Of a stretch of DNA of 64,000 bases, positions 46,477-57,237 are shown piece after piece (within the stretch, counting starts at the first letter, position 1; each line of letters starts with the position of its first letter). Where the stretch lies: contig NC_133650.1 in NCBI RefSeq assembly GCF_009905375.1, forward strand, positions 291,910,270-291,974,269, read 5' to 3'. The position numbers and the translations under genes were made by a program. The notes beneath the pieces were generated by a model. That model worked only from the letters and a program-made list of their open reading frames with translations. It did not search any database and was not told the DNA's origin. This stretch comes from Apium graveolens (Eukaryota; Streptophyta; Magnoliopsida; Apiales; Apiaceae).

Positions 46477-48777
46477 TGTAACACCCCCAAATCCGGGGTC
46501 GGGGATCCGGGTTGTCACGAGTTCCATTTCCCTTAGTAATACCCAATCTTAATAAATAATCAACTACTCTGTACTGTGACCCCACAATAAACACACACAC
46601 CACAAGTTAAGTCTCAGAGATGAACATCCAAAAACAATCACAAGTCGTTTTATTCCACAATTATATGCGAATACACCTTAAAAAGGTTTCTGAATAAATT
46701 TATATTTCTTTACCATTATTACAATTCATAAATATACATAATCTGGTACATCAAAAGTTGAAAGCCTAGCCTATTGGTAGTTCCTACCTCAGCTACAACG
46801 ACATAAACGCCTATAGGAAACTGCAGAACGTTTCCTATCCGCTCGTGAATTGGGAGCTTGGTCCTGTTCATCTTTTCTATCTGTTGTTGTGTGATGAAAG
46901 AAGAAAGCAAGGGTGAGCAGCAAGCCCACCAAAACAATATGTATAATGATTTACAGTATATGAGCCTTCTCATAGTACTCATGAAAGTCTTGGTCAAAAG
47001 AAATGAACCAAGTTTGATATCTTAATGCGATGAAGTCGCAAAATATTCAGTATATATACATATATACTTTTCAAAATCTTGGAAGTCCTCTTCCATGCAT
47101 AATATACACAAAGTTCCAGTTTATAACTGTATAAAACTATCGTTGCAAGGTGATCTCATATATCTAACCTTGTCTCAACGCTTTTCTGAAAATCTTTGAC
47201 ATACATAAGATAATCATTTACTAGATATAAGTTTAAAAGATGAAGTTACAAGATACTCCAATATACTTATATCTTTTCCAAATACTACTTGAACTACCAC
47301 CGTTCAAGTTATAATTAGTTCAAAAGTTCATCACATAGATGAGACTACAAGATAATACTTGAATAGATTCAATCTTTAAAATATCATCAAAATAAAATGA
47401 AGTTATGAGATACTTCATTTGATGCAAACATCATTTTGAAAACTTGCTCCTGCCAACACTCAACAATCGCCCAACCGTAGCCTTTCTATCGAAGTGCTCT
47501 GGGTAGTGTTGCAGAAATATCCAATTGGATGATGAACTCATTACGGGAGTTTGCCACGCCAGGAAGACCACTTACGATGATCAGTCGTAGTAGGGCAACC
47601 CCACCATTTTCTACATGTAGAGGAGAACCTGTCGGATTTACTTGTCAACCGAACACTGGACTCCTAAGGAATGGACCGTCTTAGCGGAACTTCCGGGCCA
47701 TTTGGGCCAATATAATAAGGCTGGGCCGGCGCTACTCGACCACTTACGCCACTCCTAGTTCAGATGAAATTCATGACTCTGAAACGTAAAGCTCGTCCCC
47801 CCTTTCCCCAAGTAGAAACTTGTTGATACGGCTCCACCAAGAAGTCGTATCTAGTTGGAAAGGAAAACTCACCAATATTTCTCAGGCGATGCCTGTTAAT
47901 GGATTAACTTGTTCCAAGAATTTTACTTCCCGAGTGTTGGGTAAGTAATCAAAAACTCTTTTATCAGAATAGCAACCTTGTTGCGAATATAAAATACACC
48001 ACAGAGCCGGATCCCTCAGGTTTTGAGCGAGTATTTAAATCCCCTTCGAAAGGAGGATCTTAAATATAAAAATGAGTTTTGGGATCCGCCCTAACTTTTA
48101 AAAATCATTTTGAAGACTCGAAAACATTTTTAAGAATGTTTGGAGTGATGCTGATTTAATAAAATAAATCAGTCCCAATATATAAAAATATCTGAATATT
48201 ATTATTTAAATAATATTCCCATAAAGAATAATCTTTATAAAAATAATTGAAGTAGATGTTGTAAAACTTATACTTGAAATGACTCTTAAATAACCAAAGA
48301 TATACTTATACGAAAGTAATATCTTTATTTGAATAATCAAAAGTAAGTTTGATTATCGACACATTATTCTTTAATAAAATAAAGAATATTATTAAATAAT
48401 AAGCGGAGTCATAATATCTCGAATGAATATTATAAATAATATTCATTAAATAAAATAACGGAGTCATACATCCTCAAATGAATATTCAAATAATATTCAT
48501 CAAATAATATGAACTGAGTCATAAGCTCTCAAATGAATATTCAAATAATATTCAATAAATAATATAAAGGATTCATAAGTTCTCGAATGAATATTCAAAT
48601 AATATTCAATAAATAATATAAAGGAGTCATAAGTCCTCGAATGAATATTCAAATAATATTCAATAAATAATATAAAGGAGTCATAAGTCCTCGAATGAAT
48701 ATTCAAGTAATATTCAATAAATAATATAAAGTTATCGAATAAACCTTATTCGATTAATAGTTTTGAAAACTATAACC

Positions 48778-48808
<31 letters not shown>

Positions 48809-50848
48809 AAATCTACTCGGGATCCTCGACTCCCGGTTTTAGAAAATGTTTTCACCTTTGGGTCCCTATACTAAGGGTATATGCAAATTACCGCTATTCT
48901 CTAGCATAGGTATTATCAACTGAACCAACAGATATATATGGCAAAATTACGAAACAGGCATGCATATGTACCATATCACATGCTACAATATATCGCAAGA
49001 ATTTGCTAATTTAACCATCATGCATCTATCACAAGATAATGCATATACAAGTGTATACATCACAACAACAGTATAACGGATAGAAAACTTGCCTGAGTGC
49101 TCCCGGATAGGCTTAAGCTTAGAGTGGGTCCGATAACCTATGAACAACAACATAAGTCGGAATTAAACCCCGGTCGCTTAAGAAACTAGACTTTAACCAT
49201 TTAAAGTCCTAACGTTCGCTTTCGCGCTTAACGATTTACTTAAGTCACTCGAGTACTCTCGGCTCCCCCATTTTTAATAAATTAACCATTACGAGTTTTA
49301 AGGCGATTCTTTCGCAAGTGTCTTACCAACTGCCTATTACACCTTACATAAAATTTTCATACTTCAATTAGTCCTTTAAGGTCTTTAACCTATGTTTCAA
49401 AGTAAGGCGAGGGGTAATGATTCGTTCACGAAATGTCGTTACTTAAATCGGCCGTTTCTCCTAAACCGTACATCGGAATCAAACGAACTACATATCAAAA
49501 CGAAGCTCGTAACAGGAACTATCTAAACATGGCAATGGTCAAAACCTAGCAGGGATTTCTCGGGTCCTAATGTTATGAACAAAAGCAATCTAAAGTAAAT
49601 CGGACATTACGACGGCTATATTTACGCGATTTCCCAATTTTATACCAAACCAATTCAACCACCAATCAATTCCAATTCACAATCCAATCAAAACTCCATC
49701 CATACCATACTACAACAGCCCCAATAAATCAATATTACCAATTCATACTTATTTCTCAATTATGAACTAAGAGTTTACTTAAGTTCATTGACTAATAACC
49801 AAGATTTCCAACTCCACAAATATCACAAAATCAACCAATCTCTAAACACACAATAATCATGCCTCTCACCAACTAAACTACTCATAATAAGCTTTAATCA
49901 TGATTACACATCCATTACACTAACCCATCATCTAAACATTAGGAAATCTAAACAACAAAACCTAAAACTAAGATCATGAAGAGTTATACCTTCCTTGAAG
50001 CTTTTAATCCATGAAAGATCCTTGGAATGCCCATGGAAGCCTTAATCTAACCTCCTACAAGCTTGATCTTTCAAAGAAATCAAGAACACAAAAAATTAAT
50101 TTCAAGAAGTACTATTTACCATCTTCTTCCTTGATTTATAAAAAAAGATTGGCTTGGAATTAGAAGCTTAAACTTATAGGAAGTATGTAACTATCCATGG
50201 GGAAGCTTAGATAAATACCTTGCCAAATAGTAAGTGGTGGAGCTTGGATCTTCATTTTTTAAGAAAAGGGGCCGAGAGCAAGATGAAGAAAAGAAGTGTT
50301 TTGTGGTTTGTTTTGATTTGCCTTGGTTGCTTTTGTTTTGTTTTTGGTTAATTACCTTTCTAACCTTGACTTTGTGTAGTTTTAAATCAACCACATCTCC
50401 TTCCCCTTATGTCATGCTTATGTCACCTTGCACATGTCATAATGCTTCCACTTGTCCACACCTTGTGGTTTGATGATGTCACAATCCTTGGCTTCTTGTA
50501 CAAGCTTGTCTCTTGGTCACTTATTTGTTTTACGGTTCGCTTATCTTTCGTTCTCGTTTATCGTTTGAGAGATCATATCCGGGATCATATCCTTAATTTA
50601 AATCCTTCTTATCCTGTTACCTTATACTCAATTCTTTCTGTATCTAGTGGATTTCCGGGAAAAATCAAAGTGTTCGAATTTGGATTCTGACGATCTTTAC
50701 ATACACTTATATCCCATATAAAGTACTAATAAAATCTCAGAATATCCGTAACAGAACCCCTACATAGTGTGGCATGAAAAGTTTTCTCATTCAGCAAAAA
50801 CACTATTTATAAGGGTTTCAAAAATTTCCAAAAATTGGGGTTATTACA
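46477..50848 (-). repeat. Chromovirus C 5' LTR
   Basis: 4372 bp. It has six minisatellite units (about 48390-48730) against seven in its partner. It has a longer TA run (about 48778-48810) and lacks about 60 bp present at about 41350-41410 of the other LTR (here collapsed around 50585). Confidence 0.9.
48390..48730 (-). repeat. 54-bp minisatellite in C 5' LTR (6 units)
   Basis: Same unit as at 39130-39515, with one unit fewer. Confidence 0.85.
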
Positions 50849-50853
50849 TGTAT

Positions 50854-51139
50854 AGTCCAATAGATCTGCAACTGCAAAGTCCATTAACTGTGGTGCATTG
50901 ACTTCCTCTTTTGACTCACCAACCAGGAGTGCACTTGTACACATCTTCAATGATAACATTTCTAGCTTGCAAACAGCCATATCCCTCAGTTAAACCTTTG
51001 CTGTTATCTCTCAAAGGTAACCACTGGGCCAACTTTCTCAACCACATTTGATAGCAGGGCTCTATCTCCGGTCATATGTCTTGACGATCCGCTGTCAAGA
51101 ATCCATACTGCCGGTTCCACCTATTTAATGCCCTGAAAT
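50854..51139 (-). pseudogene. pol: Copia-3 pol start: protease fragment
   Basis: The minus-strand reading has ILDSGSSRHMTGDRALLS, the copia aspartic protease active site (DSG), then VEKVGPVVTF and ARNVIIEDV. A TAG stop interrupts the codons before the active site. Beyond IIEDV the expected copia sequence (a Leu/Ser-rich GLKHNLLS-like block) is absent and an unrelated frame follows, suggesting an internal deletion before chromovirus C inserted. Confidence 0.7.
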
Positions 51140-51148
51140 ATAAATGGA

Positions 51149-53410
51149 TTAGACCTTCTTCGGAACCCAAACTTGGTTGGGTCCGACATACTTGTAGAAT
51201 TGGCCTTTATCAGGCAAAACAACATTCTTAACTTTTATATTCTCAACTTTTTCAACGACTGGACATTTGACCTTGTAAACAACCTTAACAAATTTCTGTT
51301 TAGGCTTAGGCACAAATGTCTCCTTTCTAGTCTTAGGAGGACTAGCAGTCTTAGACCTATCATGCTTCCTATTATTCACATGCTGATGAGGAGTAGTCTT
51401 ATCACTAGAAACATGCTTACCATTAAAATAAGCATACATCAAATTAAAAGCATAAGACATAAAATTAGGAACATCACATACTTTATGAGAGGGATTAACA
51501 ACAGGCAAATTATGCATGGTAGACATGACATTTTTGTTATCCAACTCATGTGTGTCTGAGTTAGTCTCAGTTGCTTTCACAACTTTGACTGGAACTTTCG
51601 ACACACTTAGCTTGGAAACAACCTTCTCATTAGCAAGATCTTCAGCACGTATTTCTTCTTGAATAATAAAGGAGGTCTCATCAAATGGTTCAGCAATTAA
51701 TTTTTTATAGAGGGGTTTATCAACACCCTTAAGCACATGTGGTACTTCCCTGCCTTTAGCACATACATGAGGAGGGGAGTTTATGCCTAATTCTCCAATA
51801 GCAACATTGTAATCAAAACCTATTCCAAATGTTTGATTAATAGCTTGCTTATTGTAGAACTCTTTAGTCTTCGAACAAGAATTAAAGTAAACTTTAACCT
51901 TAGTCTCAAGACCGATGATCTTGTCTTTGAGAATAGTTTTGAGTTGTCTATAACAGTTAACTCTATTCTCTAGAAAAGATACTTGTTCTTTTAATTTGTC
52001 TTGATTAATGTGCACAAGTCTTAATTCATTGACCTCTTTCTCAAGGTCTTTGATCTGTTGAAGTAACATTTCATTATCATGACGAGCACAATCTAAGGAA
52101 CCTCCTAGATGATAAACTAATTCAGCATCAATAAATTTTACCTCTTTTCTTGACGTTGAAGTTTTTCCATCAATAGCCATAAGAGCAAGATTCCCATCTT
52201 CTTCATCTTCACTATCAATATCATCCCAGCTTCTTCCCTTTGTCAGATAAGCCCTTTCAGAGTTACTTTTCTGATTTGAATCATAAGAGTTCTTCCTTAC
52301 TTGCTTTGGCTTCCTGCATTCTGTGGCAAAATATCCCAACTCATTGCAGTTAAAGCATCGAATGGTGCTCCGATCAACCATCCCTATTTTGTATCCACCA
52401 CTGCTGGTGTTAGAGGATGAAGATCCACCTTTCTGGAATCTGTTGTAGTTGGACTTGTACTTGAACTTGGGATTTCTCTTGAATCTGACATTGGAGAATC
52501 TCTTGACAATCTGGGCCATTGACTCATCTTCCAATTGCTCCAGTTCTTCCAAGGAGTAAAAATCATCACCGGATTGATTTGTAGTAGGAGGATCATATTC
52601 TGCTACTATCACATTTTCCTCAGCCTTGGAAGACTGTACCATTCTCTCTAACTGTTGAGATTGTTGTTGTTGTTATTGACCTTCAGCTACTAGAGCAGTA
52701 GACGTGCTGACCACTCTACCTTTCCCGTAGACTTCCTTCTGCTGAATCTGCTCCAACTCATAGGTTTTTAACACACCATAGAGCCTTTCCAAAGAAATCT
52801 CACTCAGATCTCTCACTTCTCTTATGGCAGTGATTCTATGTTCAAGATGAGTTGGCAATGTTAAAAGGAACTTTTTGTTGACCTCCCTGATTGAATAATA
52901 TTTTCCATTTATGTTCAGGTTGTTGATCAATGCATTGTACCTCTCGAACACTTCAGTAATTCCTTCTCCTGGATTGGATTTAAAATGTTCATACTCAGAG
53001 GTTAGGATCTCTAACTTGTTTTCCCTAACTTCCTTTGTGCCTTCATTAATCACCTCAATAGTTTCCCAGATGTGTGTAGAATTTTTACAGTTCATCACAT
53101 GTCTGTTCATCAAGGGATCCAGGGAATCAACTAAAATTAATTGAAGGCTGGCATCCAAGGAGGCTTCTTCCTTTTCAGCAGGAGTAAAATCCTCAGGCTC
53201 TTTTGCATAGGTTCTAGCTTTGGTAATTACAACATTATCTTTTATAACCTCTGGTTCAATAACCATCGGAATTTTTGGACCCTTCTTTAACACGTCCAGA
53301 TATTTGGGATTTGTAACTTGTAAAAACAAGAGCATCTTTTTCTTCCACATAATATAATTTTATTTATCAAACTGTGGAATTTTAACGGTTCCAACTTTTC
53401 GTGAAGTCAT
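51149..53410 (-). pseudogene. gag: Copia-3 gag, two premature stops
   Basis: The frame starts with ATG at 53410 (MTSRKVGTVKIPQFDK), meets TAA at 53360-53362, runs open through the capsid-like part (LFLQVTNPKYLDVLKKG ... LTSEYEHFKSNPGEGI), meets a second TAA at 52673-52675 inside a Gln run, and then stays open to TAA at 51149-51151. Both internal stops could be simple CAA to TAA changes. One zinc knuckle is present, CFNCNELGYFATEC, with Tyr where the CCHC pattern needs His. The rest is coiled-coil and Lys-rich. The end, QVWVPKKV, matches the end of copia-1 gag (QVWVLKTNN). Confidence 0.8.
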
Positions 53411-53492
53411 TATGAATTATTGAAGAAATAAAAATTCAAGGAGTTGAAAAATCACAAAAGTCTAGGATCTTGATTTGTTCGTTAATCAGAAG

Positions 53493-53504
53493 GCTCTGAT
53501 ACCA
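53493..53504 (-). promoter_or_regulatory. Copia-3 primer-binding site
   Basis: TGGTATCAGAGC on the minus strand, two bases from the LTR. Confidence 0.88.
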
Positions 53505-53506
53505 AT

Positions 53507-54842
53507 TGTTAGGTCCCAATATGTTTGTAGAAGGGTGGTTGAATACAAACTATACCATTTAATCGAATTTAATGCGGAATAAAAAGGTGAAACAAAATTC
53601 AAGTTAAATAAAACTATTGTTAAACTTGAAAGGTGTTACAACAACGGTATCATTTACAAGGGATTAATCTCAAATAAATTATCACAAATCTAGAATAAAT
53701 TCAACATGAACTTATTCTATTTTTGCAATAAAAAGATCAAATGCTAGAAGCAATTTGAGATTAAGTTCTAGGGATTTTGATCCGCTAGATAGTTACACAA
53801 GAACAAGAGAATGATTTCTATTGGTTTATATTTAACTTTAATTGCTAGAAATATATGATCTTGAATTACAGCAGTGAAGAGATGAAATGTTGTGTTTTTG
53901 TTTTCTGCGGCTGCTGCTTATGTTCTTGAGTAGATGAAGTGTATTGTGTTGTCTTGAATGTCTGCTGCTGTTGTCTTTTAATAATTCAATCAACAGAGAT
54001 CAAATGAACTGGCAAGACAACCGGTGAGACAATCTGTTGAGCTAGCAAGATAATCGGCATGAAAATCTGTTGAACTAGCAAGACAATCGGCATGACAATC
54101 ACTTGTACTAGCAAGACAATCGGTGATACAATCATTTGAACTAGCAAGATAATCCCATAGCTGGTAGAACTTTCGGTATGACAATCCATTTGAACTAGAA
54201 TGACTTTCGGTATGACAATTGATTGTCATACTGGTTCAATTGATTGTCATGCTGAATTAATATTGAATATAAATTCAAAATCAATTCTGAAAATTCATAA
54301 TTTTAATTCAGAATTAATTAATCAATTAATTCAATTAATCAATAAATTAATCTTTGCAGATATAATTTATTTTCTTAATTAATTTATATGACTTAATTAA
54401 TTAATAGAGAATTAATACTACTCTTGAACATTAACCATTCTTCTGAAAATCTTCTGAAAATTATGAATCACTTCCACCACTTCAATGTTAACACTCGATG
54501 TACTGTCTGGTTCATGAGTGACTAACTTCCGTGACGTTTCTTCATGACTTGACTTTGATAACTTGATTTTCTTCAGATTAAATCCCTGTAATTGTTTGAT
54601 ACCCTGACAAGATCTCTGTCACTTGATTAAATCCACAATCTTGATTTATATCACCGAGGCTTGATCAATTTCTTGAACTTCTTCCAATGAATTAATTCCT
54701 CAAGTCTGTAGATGAACATTATTTCTGAATCCTTTGACAGATGTTACTTTGAGAGATCTCTTTGACGGTAGATCCACTATTTACTTGTTACATTCTTATT
54801 TGAGTTGAGTTAAATCCTCAAATAAACAAATAGGCTATGACA
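53507..54842 (-). repeat. Copia-3 5' LTR (about 1.34 kb)
   Basis: Begins TGTTAGGTCCCAATATG next to the primer site and ends AGGCTATGACA on the plus strand, giving TG...CA ends. The outer end is inferred from that and from the sudden start of element D gag. A 33-bp tandem array lies within (about 54005-54235). Confidence 0.75.
54005..54235 (-). repeat. 33-bp tandem array inside copia-3 LTR
   Basis: The unit resembles CTAGCAAGACAATCGGCATG followed by ACAATCTGTTGAA. About six to seven imperfect copies. Being 33 bases long, it makes spurious frames with an 11-residue period. Confidence 0.75.
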
Positions 54843-56016
54843 TATGCCTTTCAGCTGGCCCTTGAGATTCACTACCTCCTACACTGCCTTGAGTAGCCAT
54901 CTTGCAGTGTCTGGATATGTGCCCAACCTTACCACACTTAAAGCAGGTGACTCCGAAGTTTCCTGTTTTACACTCTGACGTATAATGACCCTTTTTATTT
55001 CATTTAAAGCACCAGACATCCTTCCTGCACTGACCACTATGCTTTTTACCACATGACTTACAATCCACAACTGGCCTGGTTGGCTGAATTGGGGCAGAGG
55101 CAACTGAGGTGACACCGGAACTCGTCTGAGCCATGCCTTGCCTTCTAAATCTCTTATTCCTATTCCGGACAAACTTCCTTGGTAACTTCTGACTAGACTC
55201 CTCCTGGTCTATATTACCTATACCACCTTCAAACTTTCTCTTATTATCACTCCTTTCCTTGGAGGCCAACTTCTGATCACTCTCGATCACCAGGGCTGCT
55301 TGAACTACAGAGGTATACGTCTTAAGCTGTAGGGCCACCACTCCACTACGAACTTCCGGCTTCAGTCCTTGCTGAAATCTCCTAGCTTTCTGAATTTCAG
55401 TGTTCATATATCCAGGGGCTAGTCGGGCCAACTCCGTAAACTTGGCCTCATACTCAGCCATAATCTTCTCTCCTTGCTTCAATTCCAAAAACTCCACTTC
55501 CAACTGACTCTGCAAGCAATCCGGAAAATACTTTTCTAGGAACAACTCCGTAAATCTGACCCAAGAGACATGGCCTTCTCCTTCTAATGCACACAGAGAT
55601 TCCCACCAAAAACTTGCTTCACCTTTGAGAAAGTAACTGGCATAATCCGACTTAGAATCATCACTGACCTGAATAAGGTTAAAGGCTTTCTCCATTTCCT
55701 TAAGCCAAATTCTAGCAGCAACCGGATCTACCTCGCCCTTAAACTCTGGGGGTTTAACTGACTGAAAAGACTTGAAGCTAACAGTCTGATATGACTCTCT
55801 TGGCTGGGGTTGCTGTTGGAGCTGCAGCTGTTGTTGGATTTGTTGGTGTTGTTGTTGTATAAATTGTTGCTGTTGTTGCTGCTGCTGGAATTGTTCTTGC
55901 TGCTGAGCCATCTGATTAGACTGTTGGCACAGCAAATCTAGTAATCCATCCATGACTGGGCCCCCTTCAGAGTTCCTGCTGGAGGAATTGGACGGGAAAT
56001 TTTTCTTGGGAGGCAT
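54843..56016 (-). pseudogene. gag: Element D gag, stop inside zinc knuckle, 3' truncated
   Basis: Starts with ATG at 56016 (MPPKKNFPSNSSSRNSEGG). Residues about 35-75 are Gln-rich. The capsid domain follows, with PPEFKGEVDPVAARIWLKEM, then FLKGEASFWWES, FLEKYFPDCL and ARRFQQGLKPEVRSGV, all typical of plant gypsy Gag. The C-terminus has three cysteine knuckles: CKSCGKKHSGQC, then CFK-stop-NKKGHYTSEC, then CFKCGKVGHISRHC. The TGA at 55000-55002 sits exactly where the second Cys of the middle knuckle should be, and the frame is open afterwards until copia-3 begins at 54842. Confidence 0.85.
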
Positions 56017-57222
56017 TCTCCTGAAACACGACAAAAATGTTTTATATGAAAATTGTGCCCCCGGCTAGCAACAGTTTTATGCATATGGAGAATGCAGTTA
56101 CAATTAAATATTCCCTTCCTTGTTTATTTGGGGTCCACCCATGATGCATAACTAAATTTAACAAAACCAGCAACATATACAACAATAACAATAACAGCAA
56201 TAACAAAAGTGCAATAAGATAAAACCAACAACAATAATACCATAAAAGAACGATAGTACAACAATAGTACAAATCCTTCTAATAACTATAGTACAACACT
56301 CAAAATATACTAGATACACAACAAAATTGGCTGTCATAGCAGCCCCGCCTAATACAAACTACAATACATAATAAACATACATAGGAAGAGCATCTACAGA
56401 ACTCCTATAACTAACTCCGAGCTCTGTATCTCACTGCAACAACTCTGATCTAGCCACTGCCACTACCACCGATGGATCCTAACTCAAATACCAACCAGTT
56501 CACGCGATCCTAGTACTGAACAGCTCTAAACTCGGAGCTAATGAAACGGTCAATGGTCCGGGCTCTCTCTACAACAGCCTGAGTCAAGGATCCCACTCTC
56601 TCCTGCATATGTGGTGAAGGGGCATGGATGCCCTGGAAAGGCCCGACTGGAATCTGGTCAAGCTGTGCTGCTAACCCTGGGCTCTGCTCTCTGATCAAAG
56701 ACTGGTTCACCGCTCGGTAAACATGGTAAGGGATCAGGGAGGATGCACCTGAAGAACGGATGGAGGAATAGGTGGTCTCGCGGTGGAGGAACTGGGACCA
56801 CATCCTGGAGGGAAATCCCTAACAGCCGACACTGACCTTCGTACCCAGCGAGGACGGGCACTAGGTCCTGACACACCTCCTGGTGCAACTGGAGGAACGG
56901 GTGGAGGAGGCATGGGAGTCTCCTCAGCTAAAACATCCAAAGTCCGCTCAGAGTCTGAATCATCTGAATCTGATTGATTCCCCCGAGAAGGAGAACTAGA
57001 GATCACTATGGACCACTGTCATCCATATCAATATACAAGGAAGATACAACAAGGTTAAGGCAAGCCTATTAAAGTATTAATAGATGCCAGGGTAACACCG
57101 TCGGAACCCTCGACTGACTCTTAGGGTTGCTCCTCTAAATGAGTTGCTGACTCACACATTAAGATACACTTCCTACACCTTTCTAACTCAATCCTTTACC
57201 TAAATTAGATACTTGAACCTGT
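56017..57222. other. Leader of element D
   Basis: Non-coding leader between primer site and gag. Short Pro/Ser-rich frames on the minus strand near 56510-57006 overlap each other in different frames and look like composition effects of a GC-richer stretch. Confidence 0.5.
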
Positions 57223-57235
57223 GGCCCTGATACCA
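57223..57235 (-). promoter_or_regulatory. Element D primer-binding site
   Basis: TGGTATCAGGGCC on the minus strand, one mismatch within the usual initiator-Met site, two bases from the LTR. Confidence 0.75.
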
Positions 57236-57237
57236 AC

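Larger units (their letters stand above)
37211..50848 (-). mobile_element. Chromovirus C: second Tekay-type copy, inverted
   Basis: Same family as element B, opposite strand. LTRs are 46477-50848 (5', 4372 bp) and 37211-41678 (3', 4468 bp), with primer site 46461-46472, polypurine tract 41679-41691 and target duplication TGTAT at 37206-37210 and 50849-50853. The internal region is 4798 bp, 787 bp shorter than that of B; almost all of this is one missing block. The coding remnants are as decayed as those of B. It inserted into copia-3 just after the protease coding sequence. Confidence 0.9.
50849..54842 (-). mobile_element. Copia-3: 5' part of a second copia retrotransposon
   Basis: On the minus strand: LTR 53507-54842, primer site, gag and the start of pol, cut at 50853 by chromovirus C. 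The 3' half (RT, RNase H, second LTR) is not present on the far side of C as an obvious continuation. The relic at 7790-9693 is the only candidate. It has at least three in-frame stops, so it is dead. It lies against the gag of element D at 54842/54843, which suggests it inserted into D. Confidence 0.8.

Noticed and set aside
54005..54235. Possible CRISPR-like array
   Set aside because: The 33-bp units are contiguous without unique spacers, in a plant LTR. The 54/55-bp arrays likewise.
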